Counted from the first letter of the stretch, positions 53,843 through 63,943 are shown. The stretch is DNA of 64,000 nt from Rhodococcus qingshengii JCM 15477 (GCF_023221595.1 NZ_CP096563.1:1346501-1410500), one strand, 5' to 3'. The notes: generated from the letters alone by a model not told the origin. Program-made: numbers and translations.

Positions 53843-53871
53843 GCCATGGCCATAGCCATAGCCATAGCCAT
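53843..53871. repeat. Hexanucleotide microsatellite (GCCATA)
   Basis: GCCATG-GCCATA-GCCATA-GCCATA-GCCAT runs over 29 bp in the non-coding stretch after the GNAT pseudogene. Confidence 0.8.
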
Positions 53872-54701
53872 CGGTAGCAGTCGCCCCGCTTTGCAGCCGA
53901 GCGGCTGCGCAACTCGCATGTCCCTAATTGGGCTGTGCTGCAACTATTTCAGGACATCACCGGCGATCGCTGGCGGTCCACACTCCTCCTTTTGCATGTC
54001 TGAATTCTCGGTGTCGCCCGATCGTAGGTTCGCGCAATGCCGGCCAGGAGTAGGTAAGACGCCCAGAGGCGAAGTGTCGAACAATCGTCCAGGGCTGAGT
54101 CGACGCTGAGCGCATCAAAGTATGGATTGCAGAGTGTTTACCAACCGCGTGCTGGTTTCCGTCCAAACGCGGAGCCCAAATGGGCTAGGCGATGAAAACT
54201 ATAGGTACGCAATGGTAATGGTGAGCAATGTTCACTCCTTCTTGTCGGAGGGTGAATAACTGACGTCAATGCTGGCGTCGGGAAGAACTTCGGAAAGCGC
54301 TATTGCCACGCTGTCCGGAATGTGGCAAACTCCTCACTGGTACTGACCAGCTAGCCGAAGAGTTGCCAAGATGTGAGTCCTGGCAATATCGAGGCCGGCG
54401 ACGTCAGCGGGCGAGGAGAAATCGCCGATCGTCCTGTGTTTGGGTTGTTAGTGGACTCTGCTTCAATCATGGGGTGTGAGCTGCGGCAATGCCGCAATAA
54501 TCGACAGTTGGGCCGAGGCCTGACAATAGTCGCCGGGTTAACTGCAAGGCGCACGTAATGCGACCATACGCACTGAACGCAGCAATGCGGAGCAGTTGCT
54601 TCGCTGTCGAAGTTTCGGGAATCGGCAAGGCGGTCCGATGGACCTCGGCCGGTGAACATCTTCAGGCCGAATTCTGTGCATGGGGAAAGGTTTCTGAACA
54701 C
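53872..54701. other. Long intergenic region before cluster 2
   Basis: No gene is supported; a long minus-strand frame from about 55622 to 54351 is the antisense of the sugar transferase. The stretch contains a nested dyad (54323-54368) and should hold the cluster 2 promoter. GGGGAAAGG just upstream of 54702 is the likely ribosome site of the next gene. Confidence 0.55.
54323..54368. promoter_or_regulatory. Nested inverted repeat upstream of cluster 2
   Basis: TGGCAAACTC (54323-54332) pairs with GAGTTGCCA (54360-54368, one base missing), enclosing CTGGT-ACTG-ACCAG (54337-54350). As RNA this would fold into a stacked hairpin. It lies 334 bp before the cluster 2 start. Confidence 0.5.
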
Positions 54702-56225
54702 ATGACGGTTCTCGAGATGGCCGCGCCCACGAAAGAGCGGCCACAACAACACCGACGAGTAACGCCGGAGAGGGCCGGTGGAGTTTCCGCACGCAGGAAA
54801 TGGCAATCTGCGTATCTTCGTCGTCTGGCGATCACCGACACGATCATCGTTGCGGCAGTTGTGTTTCTGGCTCAATGGTGGCGATTCGGTAGCGACGCGG
54901 ATGTCGTCGACGGTGAAGCATTCGGCCATTTCAGCTACACCGCACTGTCTTTCGCCCTGATTATCGGCTGGTTTGCCGTACTGAGGGTATTTCGGACCAG
55001 ATCTCCTCGTGTGATCGGAAGCGGCCCTGAAGAGTACCGATTGATCGCTGTCGGAACGCTCCGCCTGTTCGGACTGATTGCGATCGCCAGCCTTCTCCTT
55101 CACCTGGAGATCGCGCGCCTGTACCTTGCCGTGGCGTTTCCGATGGGATTGACCGCCTTGATCGCGAGTCGTTGGATCTGGCGACGGGTGATTGCTCGTG
55201 AGCGAGCCCGAGGTGAATTTCGAACTGCCGTACTTGTGGTCGGTGTGCGAGGGGCGGTTGTCGATCTTGCACGCAACCTCGAGCGCGACGATGCCCATGG
55301 ATACCGAGTTGTCGGAGTCTGCGTACCCGGCTACGGAGGAGACGTGGGCGAAGTTGTCACAGTGAACGGTCGGGACATTCCGGTGCTCGGAGACGAGCAC
55401 AGTGTCACCGACGCACTCGAACAGGTCGGTGCCGACACGGTGGCGGTGACGGCGTCGGAGCGGTTCGGACCGGAAGGGCTGCGCAAGCTGGCCTGGGATC
55501 TCGAGCGCGATCATGTGGACCTTGTTGTCGCACCGGGGATTCTGGATGTGTCCGGGCCGAGGCTCTCGATGCGCCCGGTCGCAGGATTTCCGCTGATTCA
55601 TGTCGAGCGTCCGCGCTATCACGGCGCACAGAAGTTCTCGAAGACGACCTTCGACGTTGCTTTCGCGGCGCTCGTGCTGGCCGTGATCAGTCCGGTGCTT
55701 CTGGCGGCTGCGATCGCCGTCAAGCTCACGAGCAAGGGTCCGGTTCTGTACAAGTCGGAGCGGATGGGGTTGGACGGTCAGCCGTTCCCCATGCTCAAGT
55801 TCCGCTCGATGGTCCAGAATGCGGATTCACAGGTCACGGCACTGATGAAGGAGAACGAAGGCGCCGGAGTGCTTTTCAAGATGCGAGACGATCCGCGTGT
55901 GACGACGGTAGGTCGATTCATGCGCCGATACTCGATCGACGAGTTGCCCCAGTTCGTCAATGTCCTCCGGCGAGAGATGAGTGTTGTAGGACCGCGGCCA
56001 CCGCTTCGGCGCGAGGTCGAGATGTACGACGACGCGGTCAGTCGTCGGCTACTGGTCAAGCCCGGTGTCACCGGCCTGTGGCAGGTCAGTGGACGTTCTG
56101 ATCTTTCGTGGGAAGACACTGTCCGCCTGGACCTTTCCTACGTCGACAACTGGTCGATGATGGGTGACGTCATGATCGTCGCGAAGACGCTCAAGGCGGT
56201 GGTGGGAAGTGATGGCGCCTACTGA
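54702..56225 (+). CDS. Polyprenyl-phosphate sugar-1-phosphate transferase, copy 2 (WbaP/ExoY-like)
   Basis: I start at ATG 54702, behind GGGGAAAGG; the frame is open from 54558. The 507-residue protein matches copy 1 throughout (four N-terminal membrane helices, middle domain, and C-terminal MGLDGQPFPMLKFRSM, DELPQFVNVLRREMSVVGP and PGVTGLWQVSGRSDLSW). It initiates the repeat unit of cluster 2. Its final codons overlap the start of the polymerase gene, which has its GTG/ATG in the AAGTGATGG end, the same arrangement as the relic at 39.9 kb. Confidence 0.92.
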   Translation: MTVLEMAAPTKERPQQHRRVTPERAGGVSARRKWQSAYLRRLAITDTIIVAAVVFLAQWWRFGSDADVVDGEAFGHFSYTALSFALIIGWFAVLRVFRTRSPRVIGSGPEEYRLIAVGTLRLFGLIAIASLLLHLEIARLYLAVAFPMGLTALIASRWIWRRVIARERARGEFRTAVLVVGVRGAVVDLARNLERDDAHGYRVVGVCVPGYGGDVGEVVTVNGRDIPVLGDEHSVTDALEQVGADTVAVTASERFGPEGLRKLAWDLERDHVDLVVAPGILDVSGPRLSMRPVAGFPLIHVERPRYHGAQKFSKTTFDVAFAALVLAVISPVLLAAAIAVKLTSKGPVLYKSERMGLDGQPFPMLKFRSMVQNADSQVTALMKENEGAGVLFKMRDDPRVTTVGRFMRRYSIDELPQFVNVLRREMSVVGPRPPLRREVEMYDDAVSRRLLVKPGVTGLWQVSGRSDLSWEDTVRLDLSYVDNWSMMGDVMIVAKTLKAVVGSDGAY

Positions 56226-57537
56226 CAAGAAGGCGGTACCGGCGCCTTGCGAAAATGAGGCGCCGAACAATCCGCTGATCTTGCGAACGGCATTGGTGAT
56301 CGCGGTCATCGGCGCGAGCGGAGCCTTTCAGGCGTACACGCAGAGGACAGCGCTCGGATCGTTGCTCGTACACGGTTCGGCCGTTCTTTCGGCGACACTT
56401 GCGTTGGTCTACTTCCTCGACCGGCGATACTCACGCAATACGACGTGGCCTGTCTTCACGCTTATGATCTCGGCCGGCGTCCCGGCAACCAGCTGGTACT
56501 GGTCGACACTGCCCCGGAACTCCGCCGTCGCCGGCATCGTCGTCGTGTGCCTGGCGATCACGGGAATCATCGTCGCCCGTGAGTTGACCTTCGCGGTGCG
56601 AGTGCGGACTGTTGCCCTCACCTTGCTGGTACTTCTCGTGCTGTCGCTGATGGTCGTGTTCCTCGATCCTTCGACTGGCATCGACGTGGACACCCGCGCC
56701 GTTGCTTATCGCGGAATCTTCACGCACAAAAACACTTTGGGACGAATGGCTGCCATCGAAGTTGTACTTGTCGGTGTCATGCTCATGCTTCCCGACATCA
56801 AGCGTATTCCGTGGGTGGCGGCGCTTGCTGTCGCCGGCATCGTGTTGTTCGAGGCCCGGAGCCAGACCGGTCTCGTCGCTGCAGGGATTGCGCTGGCGAC
56901 AATGCTTGCTCTGAGGTGCTTTAGACGGACACCGAACGCTCACCTCGCCTCGACTGTGATCATCGGCCTGTACCTCGGGGTGTCCGGCGCGATGAAGGTG
57001 CTCGGACCCGATGTCGCGGCGCTACTCTCGCGAGATGTCACGCTGACCGGCCGGTTACATCTCTGGACGGTATCCGACTACTACGCCGAACAGCGGCCTC
57101 TGCTCGGATGGGGCTTCGGCTCGGTGTGGGCGCCGGACAGTGCAGTGGGGCAGATGATTCGGTCAAAGCTGTCCTTTCCGGCGACCAGCGCACACAACGG
57201 AATGCTCGACATTCGGCTGCAGATCGGTTGGATCGGATTCCTGCTGCTGTTGGCCGGCTATTACCTGCTTCTAAGCACGGCGCTCGGGCGAGCCCGCAGC
57301 AGAACGGAGTACATCGCCGTCGTCGCGATCATGGCTCTCGTCTTCTCGATGGACTTGACGGAGTCGACGCTCTTCTTCGGCGCCATGTGGCTGATCGCAT
57401 GGGTCTTCCTGGCGCCGTACGGACCCTCGACCCACCGCTCCCACAATGCGGGCAACGCCGAGTTGTCGATCCGTGGGGTTCGTGCCGACAAGAACGACGC
57501 GTACAGGTTCGCTCCGGAGCGAAGAGGAGGTCACTGA
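56212..57537 (+). CDS. Wzy-like O-antigen polymerase/ligase, cluster 2
   Basis: The ATG at 56212 (GTG at 56209 is an alternative) lies inside the end of the transferase gene. The 441-residue protein has about ten membrane helices and a clear Wzy_C motif: PLLGWGFGSVW then TSAHNGMLDIRLQIGWIGFL. It should polymerise the cluster 2 repeat units. It has little sequence in common with the cluster 1 polymerase, which implies a different glycan. GGAGG for the next gene lies in its last codons. Confidence 0.85.
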   Translation: MAPTDKKAVPAPCENEAPNNPLILRTALVIAVIGASGAFQAYTQRTALGSLLVHGSAVLSATLALVYFLDRRYSRNTTWPVFTLMISAGVPATSWYWSTLPRNSAVAGIVVVCLAITGIIVARELTFAVRVRTVALTLLVLLVLSLMVVFLDPSTGIDVDTRAVAYRGIFTHKNTLGRMAAIEVVLVGVMLMLPDIKRIPWVAALAVAGIVLFEARSQTGLVAAGIALATMLALRCFRRTPNAHLASTVIIGLYLGVSGAMKVLGPDVAALLSRDVTLTGRLHLWTVSDYYAEQRPLLGWGFGSVWAPDSAVGQMIRSKLSFPATSAHNGMLDIRLQIGWIGFLLLLAGYYLLLSTALGRARSRTEYIAVVAIMALVFSMDLTESTLFFGAMWLIAWVFLAPYGPSTHRSHNAGNAELSIRGVRADKNDAYRFAPERRGGH

Positions 57538-57538
57538 G

Positions 57539-58750
57539 ATGTACAAGTCGTTCGATGTAGCGCGTTCGAAGCCCGAAGTGAACCCGACGTCCGCCGGTGG
57601 ATTCACGCCGCCGAAAGCCTTGATGTTCCATGCGATCTATCGGAATCCGGGTGGTGAGGAGCAGAGCTTCGCCAACGAATCCAAGCTCCTGAAATCGATC
57701 GGATACGAGACGGTTCAGTGCACCACCGAGAATTCCAAGATCTCCCGGGGACCGTGGGCGGCAGTCACCGCAGTGTTCAGTCCTCGCGTACTCGTCGATG
57801 CGTTGCGCATCATCCGTTCGGAGCGCCCCGACGTCATCTACGTGAACAATCTCTGGCCGGCGTTCTCGGCTTCGTTGCTCGTGGCCTCAAGAGCCGCCGC
57901 AATTCCTACGTTGCAGGCGGTTCGGAACTATCGCCTCGCCACACCGTCAGCCAAGTTGCGCGCAGATGGCACGTGCACCGAATGCGGTTCCACCAAATAC
58001 TTCACGAGTTGTGTCCGCAACGGATGCTACGGAAACAGCCGACTGCAGAGCCTTGTCTGCTACCTGAGCGCTACGGCGGTCAAGCTGAGCGTCTTTGGGT
58101 GGAAGCAGCACAGGTTCGTCGCAACGAGCGCGATGACAGCACGTCTGGTCGAAGGACGACTGATCAGTTCTGGCCGCGTCGTGGTTCGTCCGAACTTCGG
58201 ATTCGAAGAAAATGAACCCGAGTTTCGGAGCACTGATTCGGTTGTGTGCGTCAGCCGACTGACACCGGAGAAGGGCGTCCTGGATTTGGTGCGCAACTGG
58301 CCGCAGGGCGCTGGAAGTCCCTCGCTCACAGTTCTCGGTGACGGACCGCAGTACGGCGAGATCTCCAGCATAAGCGCAGCTCTCGACAACGTCACGCTGG
58401 CCGGATTCACTTCGCACGAAGATGTGATCGAGATACTTCGCGACAGTGCGGCGTCCGTGGTGCCGTCTCAATGGGCAGAACCGTTCGGACGCGTTGCGAT
58501 CGAATCGATGTCGGTTGGCACCCCGGTCATCTACGCAACCAACGGTGCACTCGCGGACATCGTCGGACCGGGCGGAACGCCTCTCCATACCTTGGAAGAG
58601 TCGTCGATACGCGAGGCCCTCGATCGAATCTTCGGAGCGGACGATCGATCGGCGATACGCAGATCCGCTTATCGTCACTACTCGAATCGCTTCACATCGC
58701 GCAAAGCGGCGACGTCGATGCGTGAGCTCATCGACGAGGTGAGATCGTGA
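57539..58750 (+). CDS. GT4-family glycosyltransferase
   Basis: The ATG at 57539 has GGAGG 8 bases upstream; the frame opens earlier inside the polymerase gene. The 403-residue protein has MFHAIYRNPGGEEQSFANES at the N-terminus, VVCVSRLTPEKGVLDLVRN and SQWAEPFGRVAIESMSVGTP, the GT4 E-x7-E type block. A CxxCGSxxYFxxCVxxxC-type Cys cluster (TCTECGSTKYFTSCVRNGCY) in the middle suggests a metal site found in some GT4 enzymes. It overlaps the flippase gene by 4 bp. Confidence 0.87.
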   Translation: MYKSFDVARSKPEVNPTSAGGFTPPKALMFHAIYRNPGGEEQSFANESKLLKSIGYETVQCTTENSKISRGPWAAVTAVFSPRVLVDALRIIRSERPDVIYVNNLWPAFSASLLVASRAAAIPTLQAVRNYRLATPSAKLRADGTCTECGSTKYFTSCVRNGCYGNSRLQSLVCYLSATAVKLSVFGWKQHRFVATSAMTARLVEGRLISSGRVVVRPNFGFEENEPEFRSTDSVVCVSRLTPEKGVLDLVRNWPQGAGSPSLTVLGDGPQYGEISSISAALDNVTLAGFTSHEDVIEILRDSAASVVPSQWAEPFGRVAIESMSVGTPVIYATNGALADIVGPGGTPLHTLEESSIREALDRIFGADDRSAIRRSAYRHYSNRFTSRKAATSMRELIDEVRS

Positions 58751-59958
58751 AAGATCGCACTCGGCATGTGACATTCATGGCCGATCAAGGGCTTTCGAGC
58801 GTCCTCACTTTTGTCGTTCTCACCTCGGTGGCACGACTCGGTGGTCCGATCGAAGTCGGCCAGGTTGCCGTGATTCAATCGGCGGGTCTGTTGGCACTGG
58901 CACTGGGGAGAGCGATCGGCGTCGACGTCTGGCTGTCGCGAGGGGCGGGGTCTGACGAGCGTGGACCGGCGTTGGCGCCCACGATCGTGCTGGCGGCGGT
59001 ATCGGTGACATCGGTGTGGGCACTGTTCGTGATCGCCGGCTCGGACTCGATGAATCTCACGGTATACGCCTTGGCTGCAGCTGGTTTCGTGGTGTTGGAC
59101 GTGATACGCACGATGCTGATGCACGACGGTGCGAGTTGGATCTCTGTGTCGATACAGATCGTGACACTCTCGTTCGTCCTTATTGCAGCTTTCCTGGTCG
59201 AGAATCTGACACTTGCACTCGTGACCTATACGGTCGGTGTCTTCGTCGCGCTCGCTCTCGGTCACGCATCCATGCGTCTGGTACCGCCGGTACCGTCGAT
59301 CAGGTACTCGCGCACTCACCGATATAGATCCGTGCCGTTTGCGATCGAGATATTGATGGGATCAGCTGCGCAGCAGGCGATGTTCTTGATACTCACTGTG
59401 GTGGCGTCGATCTCGATGATCGGTGAGATCAGAACTGCCCAGACACTGCTCGGTCCGCTGTCCTTGATGTTCGCGGGCATCTCGCCAATTCTGATGCGTA
59501 AGTTCGGCAGTGGTGTCGAAGCGATGAGCCCGAGCGAGTGCATGGCACTCGGCCGCCGAGTGGGCTTGCAGATCTTCTGGGTTTCGATCATCTGCGTTTC
59601 GCTGATCTGTCTCACGCTCGAGATTCGATTCTCGGGAGTGCGATTGATGGATCATCTGGTCGGGTCGCACTTTCCGAACTTGATACCGGTCATTCTGCTG
59701 TGCGGGTTGGCGGTGGCGTTCAACGGGATTCTGCTGGGAGTCGGCACGTCGATCCGCGTCGTGGACAAGACGGGAAACCTCAACAGATTTCGCGCCTTGC
59801 TGTTACCTCTGCAGTTTCTGATCGTTCTCGGGGCGGGACTGACCGACAGCGCCGTACCCGTCGCAGGAGCATTGGCCGCGTCGGCGTGCGTCAGCGCGAG
59901 CGTCGCACTTCTGGTTTCGATGAACCGTGACGCCCGACCGAAAGTTGACCTCTCATGA
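58747..59958 (+). CDS. Wzx-like polysaccharide flippase, cluster 2
   Basis: The 403-residue protein has about ten to twelve membrane helices, starting MADQGLSSVLTFVVLTSVA, in the polysaccharide-transporter pattern, and is somewhat shorter than the cluster 1 flippase. It should transport lipid-linked repeat units of cluster 2. The GTG overlaps the preceding gene as GTGA and the stop overlaps the next GT2 gene as ATGA. Confidence 0.78.
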   Translation: MKDRTRHVTFMADQGLSSVLTFVVLTSVARLGGPIEVGQVAVIQSAGLLALALGRAIGVDVWLSRGAGSDERGPALAPTIVLAAVSVTSVWALFVIAGSDSMNLTVYALAAAGFVVLDVIRTMLMHDGASWISVSIQIVTLSFVLIAAFLVENLTLALVTYTVGVFVALALGHASMRLVPPVPSIRYSRTHRYRSVPFAIEILMGSAAQQAMFLILTVVASISMIGEIRTAQTLLGPLSLMFAGISPILMRKFGSGVEAMSPSECMALGRRVGLQIFWVSIICVSLICLTLEIRFSGVRLMDHLVGSHFPNLIPVILLCGLAVAFNGILLGVGTSIRVVDKTGNLNRFRALLLPLQFLIVLGAGLTDSAVPVAGALAASACVSASVALLVSMNRDARPKVDLS

Positions 59959-60851
59959 AGAATCCCAGCGGCGTCGTAGTGGCGATTCTGACCTTCCGTC
60001 GTGAATCGGAACTGGCTGTCTGCATCGACAGCGTCCGGGCATCGATCCAGGCTTCCGGTGCCTCCGCCCAGGTCGTAGTAGGCGACAACGATCCGGAATC
60101 CACCACGCCGACGTATGTTGCCGACGGGATCGAACGACTGCATCTCGGATTCGGCGGGGTATCTCCGGCGCGACGTGCGTTCGTCGATCTCGCCCGTGCA
60201 CGAGATCGTCGTTACATCGTCTTCGTCGACGACGACGAGTACGTCGATGTCGACTGGCTGTCGAATCTCCTCACCTGCGCCGCAGATTTCGACGCAGGTG
60301 CTGTGGCCGGTCCTGTGATTCCGGTGGGTCTGCCTGCCTCGGAACTTCCATTGCACACTCGCGTTCGCCATTCGACCGGCACCCCGGTTGCGTCTGCAGG
60401 CGCTGGAAATCTGTTGTTGGACCTGAAGGCTTTGAACGGCTTGAACTTCAGTGACGACTGGGATCTACCTGGCGGCGAGGACACCGAGTTCACGCTCAGG
60501 ATGAGCGCCGGCGGTGTCCGGTTGTTGTGGTGCGACGAGGCGCTTGCGTACGAACCCGTAGGCGAGGATCGGCGTCGGGATTCCTGGCTCTTCGCCCGGT
60601 ATGTCAACAACGGACGAATCCTCGCGGTCTGTCAGGGACAGCTCGAGCTGCCACTGTTGGCGGCTCAGAGTGCCAAACGCGCTCTGCTCGTCCTCGCGTC
60701 GGCGACGTTGATCCCCGTTGCCTTGATCAGTCCACGGATCAAGCGCGTGGTTCTCGACAACGGTGCACGCAACATCGGTTGGTTCTCAGAGCGATTCAGC
60801 CGCAGCGATTCTCGGACGCCGCGCGCACAGAGGCTGGTGGTAGCGCGATGA
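59955..60851 (+). CDS. GT2-family glycosyltransferase
   Basis: The 298-residue protein opens GVVVAILTFRRESELAVCID, has VVVGDNDPESTTP and RYIVFVDDDEYVDVDWL (the DxD acid triad of GT-A) and DWDLPGGEDTEFTLRM (the GGED/ acceptor-side motif of rhamnosyl-type GT2 enzymes). It overlaps neighbours by 4 bp at both ends. It extends the repeat unit of cluster 2. Confidence 0.87.
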   Translation: MKNPSGVVVAILTFRRESELAVCIDSVRASIQASGASAQVVVGDNDPESTTPTYVADGIERLHLGFGGVSPARRAFVDLARARDRRYIVFVDDDEYVDVDWLSNLLTCAADFDAGAVAGPVIPVGLPASELPLHTRVRHSTGTPVASAGAGNLLLDLKALNGLNFSDDWDLPGGEDTEFTLRMSAGGVRLLWCDEALAYEPVGEDRRRDSWLFARYVNNGRILAVCQGQLELPLLAAQSAKRALLVLASATLIPVALISPRIKRVVLDNGARNIGWFSERFSRSDSRTPRAQRLVVAR

Positions 60852-62014
60852 CACGGTTGTTGATGACGGCATACGCCTGCGATCCGAATCAGGGGAGTGA
60901 ATCCGGTGCGGGTTGGGCGCTTCTCTCGGCAGCTTCCGAACTGTGTGAGTCGATCACGGTGGTGACTCGCTCCGGTGAGGCTCCCGCATTGGAATCAGAG
61001 TGTGAACAGCTCGGTTGCGAAGTTCGTGTCGTGCGAATAGCGACTTTGCCCGCGGAAGAAGCCGGATCGTACGGTCGATACCTCCGATGGCTCTGGCACA
61101 CCTCACTGTTCGTTCGGCGTGAAGCGGCAAACTTCGACGTCCTGCATCATGCAACGTTCGCCTCCGACTGGTTGCCCCCACCGGTGCTGTTCGGTGGAGC
61201 CGGCGGAGTACGACTGGTATGGGGGCCTGCCGGGGGCAACACCTACCCGCCGATGCCGCTCGCCAGGCGCATCGGTATGCGGTACCTGGCAACCACGGCA
61301 GTTCGGACCTGCTCCACGAAAGCCGTTCGGTCACTGACACACATCTTCATGTCCGGACGAGTCGACACTTTCATCGCGATGAACTCCGACAGCGGACGAG
61401 GCGCACCGCGGGCACGCAATGTCGTCGTCCAACCCAATTGTGTTCTGGACTACGACGGAATCGAGAAGCAAGCGGTACCCAGACCGAAACGAAGACTCTT
61501 GTTCGTAGGAAGACTGTTGCAATACAAAGGAATCGACCTGATTCTGGATGCGCTCGAGCAGCTGGGCACCGATTGGTCCATGACCTTTGTCGGGGAGGGA
61601 CCCGCCCGCGGGCGGATCGAGAAGTCGCTTCCGTATCGGCGCGGTCAGGTCACGCTTCGCGGATGGCGCGACAGATCGGAAGTGGTAAGCGAGATGGGGG
61701 CCTCCTCCGCTCTGCTCTTCCCGAGCATGCACGATTCGGGCGGCTGGGTGGCGGCCGAAGCGGCTGCGGTGGGCCTGCCGGTGGTCTGTTTGGATCTCGG
61801 CGGTGTGCCGACACTGGCAGGTAGGAACGCCGTGACGATCCAGGTTGCTCCGGCGTCGACTCTCTCCTCTCGTATCGCTCGATCGATTGTCGAGACCGAG
61901 CTTTCTCTCTTTGAACCGCAGCGTGATTGGACTCGGTCCCGGTTGAAATTGGTCTTGTCGCGCAGCTACGGCCAGTGCAATGAACGTCGACATACGAACT
62001 CGGAAAAGTGGTGA
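60848..62014 (+). CDS. GT4-like glycosyltransferase
   Basis: The ATG at 60848 overlaps the previous stop; the long frame upstream is a shadow of the GT2 gene. The 388-residue protein has MTRLLMTAYACDPNQGSESG and GAGWALLSAA at the N-terminus, LLFVGRLLQYKGIDLILDAL and DSGGWVAAEAAAVGLPVVCL, matching GT4 enzymes. It ends with a basic tail. It belongs to the cluster 2 repeat-unit assembly. Confidence 0.85.
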   Translation: MTRLLMTAYACDPNQGSESGAGWALLSAASELCESITVVTRSGEAPALESECEQLGCEVRVVRIATLPAEEAGSYGRYLRWLWHTSLFVRREAANFDVLHHATFASDWLPPPVLFGGAGGVRLVWGPAGGNTYPPMPLARRIGMRYLATTAVRTCSTKAVRSLTHIFMSGRVDTFIAMNSDSGRGAPRARNVVVQPNCVLDYDGIEKQAVPRPKRRLLFVGRLLQYKGIDLILDALEQLGTDWSMTFVGEGPARGRIEKSLPYRRGQVTLRGWRDRSEVVSEMGASSALLFPSMHDSGGWVAAEAAAVGLPVVCLDLGGVPTLAGRNAVTIQVAPASTLSSRIARSIVETELSLFEPQRDWTRSRLKLVLSRSYGQCNERRHTNSEKW

Positions 62015-62814
62015 GACAGATGAGCAGTCCGTTCGAGGTCATCGAGGTGGGTGGCATTCCGTTTGCCGCGACCAATCTCGAGAGAGCTACCGATTGGGTA
62101 GTCAACGACAGACGAGAGGGAGCAGGAACCGGAGTCTCCGTGAGGTTGTCGAATTCCTACTGCGTGTCGGCGGCGCACAGTGATCGCGACTACTCCGCGG
62201 TTTTGAAGGGTCCGGGTGTGAACTTCGCAGACGGAACCCCGGTCAGCTGGGTGATGCGCCTGATCGGCGGCACCGCCGATCACGTCGGTGTTCGACCAGT
62301 CCGGGGTCCGTCGTTCTTCGAGGCCACCCTGGACAAGGGACGCCGCTACAGCCTTCGTCACCATTTTGTCGGCACGACAGAAGAGACGTTGAATCTCTTG
62401 ACGGATCGAGTCGAGGAGTTGTACCCGGGAATCAAGGTGGCCGGCACATATGCCCCGCCGTTTGCCGCGTTCAGCAAGGAGTTCGTCGACGACATCATCA
62501 CGAAGATCGATCCGACGTCACCGGACATCGTGTGGGTCGGTCTGGGTGCGCCGAAGCAGGACTTTGTCACGAAGGCGATAGCGGATCGAACCGACTACGT
62601 GGCCGTCGGTGTCGGCGCGGCCTTCGACTTCTTGGCCGGAACTGTTTCGGAGGCACCATCTTTCGTCCAGAACTCGGGTTTCGAGTGGTTGTATCGACTT
62701 GTATCCGAACCCAAACGTCTGTGGCGGCGCTACCTGTTCGGTAACTCGACATTCATACGGCTGGCATCACGTGACATACGAAAAGTCTTCGGCCGTTTGG
62801 GGGGACGCGCATGA
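62011..62814 (+). CDS. WecG/TagA/CpsF-family glycosyltransferase
   Basis: I start at GTG 62011, which overlaps the preceding stop as GTGA; GTG 62008 and ATG 62020 are in frame. The 267-residue protein has [16 protein letters not shown] and [18 protein letters not shown] motifs (here [14 protein letters not shown]), and [20 protein letters not shown], the hallmark of WecG/TagA enzymes (family GT26). These transfer ManNAc(A)-type sugars onto lipid carriers. The last codon overlaps a 34-codon frame before the second gmd. Confidence 0.9.
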   Translation: MRQMSSPFEVIEVGGIPFAATNLERATDWVVNDRREGAGTGVSVRLSNSYCVSAAHSDRDYSAVLKGPGVNFADGTPVSWVMRLIGGTADHVGVRPVRGPSFFEATLDKGRRYSLRHHFVGTTEETLNLLTDRVEELYPGIKVAGTYAPPFAAFSKEFVDDIITKIDPTSPDIVWVGLGAPKQDFVTKAIADRTDYVAVGVGAAFDFLAGTVSEAPSFVQNSGFEWLYRLVSEPKRLWRRYLFGNSTFIRLASRDIRKVFGRLGGRA

Positions 62815-62915
62815 GCGAGATCAAGACTGCCGAGCGATTCGGAGGACTACGGACCACAACCGTGGTTTCGCAACTATCAGGCGGGCTGTCCCGCAACGGA
62901 AGGAACGCAGGATGA
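62811..62915 (+). CDS. Possible 34-aa ORF linking wecG-like and gmd genes
   Basis: ATG at 62811 overlaps the WecG-family stop as ATGA, and TGA at 62913-62915 overlaps the gmd ATG as ATGA. The peptide begins [20 protein letters not shown]. The perfect overlap on both sides could be chance, or the frame could serve for translational coupling to gmd. GGAAGGAA inside it supplies the gmd ribosome site. No family is recognised. Confidence 0.35.
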   Translation: MSEIKTAERFGGLRTTTVVSQLSGGLSRNGRNAG

Positions 62916-63943
62916 AACGCGCACTGATTACCGGAATCACGGGGCAGGACGGCTCTTACCTTGCCGAGTTGCTGCTCTCCAAAGGCTACGAGGTTCACGG
63001 ACTGATCCGTCGATCCTCGACGTTCAACACTTCGAGGATCAACCACATCTACGTTGACCCGCACGATGCGGATGCTCGACTTTTTCTTCACTACGGTGAC
63101 CTCAGTGACGGAGCGCGCCTGGTGACACTACTCGCGCAGATCAAGCCGGACGAGGTGTACAACCTCGCTGCGCAGTCTCACGTCAGGGTCAGCTTCGACG
63201 AACCCGAACACACCGGGAACACCACTGGCGTCGGGTCGATCCGACTACTCGAAGCGGTTCGGATGGCCGGACTCGACTGCCGGTTCTACCAGGCGTCGAG
63301 TTCCGAGATGTTCGGTGCCACACCGCCACCGCAGAACGAGGAGACACCGTTCTACCCACGTTCGCCCTACGGTGCGGCGAAGGTGTACTCGTACTGGATC
63401 ACCAAGAACTATCGTGAGGCATACGGGATCTTCGCTGTGAACGGAATTCTGTTCAATCACGAATCCCCGAGGCGTGGTGAGACATTCGTGACGCGGAAGA
63501 TCACGCGCGCGGTCGCACGCATCCAGGCAGGTATCGAGGATCATCTGTACATGGGCAATCTCGATGCGATTCGCGACTGGGGATATGCGCCGGAGTACGT
63601 GGAGGGAATGTGGCGCATGCTGCAGGTCGACGAGCCTGAGGATTTTGTGCTCGCCACCGGTGGCAACTACTCGGTGCGCGACTTCCTGACCGTCGCGTTC
63701 GAACATGCAGGTCTGAACTGGGAAAACCACGTTCGATTCGACGAACGGTATCTTCGGCCGACCGAGGTGGACGCACTGATCGGGGATCCGAGTCATGCCG
63801 AGCGCAAACTCGGTTGGAAGGCCGGCGTGCACACACCCGAACTGGCCCGGATCATGGTCGAGGCAGACATCGAAGCGCTCGAACACGAAGGGCGACCGTG
63901 GATCGACACTCCGGCACTTCCCGACTGGTCGGCGACGCGATGA
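62912..63943 (+). CDS. gmd: GDP-mannose 4,6-dehydratase, copy 2
   Basis: The ATG at 62912 follows AAGGAACGCAGG. The 343-residue protein has the same motifs as copy 1 ([31 protein letters not shown]) and aligns with it without a gap, differing at about 37 positions, concentrated in the last 30 residues. It converts GDP-mannose to the 4-keto-6-deoxy intermediate for cluster 2. Its stop overlaps the partial fcl gene as ATGA, the same order as in cluster 1. Confidence 0.95.
   Translation: MKRALITGITGQDGSYLAELLLSKGYEVHGLIRRSSTFNTSRINHIYVDPHDADARLFLHYGDLSDGARLVTLLAQIKPDEVYNLAAQSHVRVSFDEPEHTGNTTGVGSIRLLEAVRMAGLDCRFYQASSSEMFGATPPPQNEETPFYPRSPYGAAKVYSYWITKNYREAYGIFAVNGILFNHESPRRGETFVTRKITRAVARIQAGIEDHLYMGNLDAIRDWGYAPEYVEGMWRMLQVDEPEDFVLATGGNYSVRDFLTVAFEHAGLNWENHVRFDERYLRPTEVDALIGDPSHAERKLGWKAGVHTPELARIMVEADIEALEHEGRPWIDTPALPDWSATR

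Noticed and set aside
54351..55622. 423-codon minus-strand open frame
   Set aside because: It is antisense to the second sugar transferase and part of its control region; the product is low-complexity and lacks a ribosome site.
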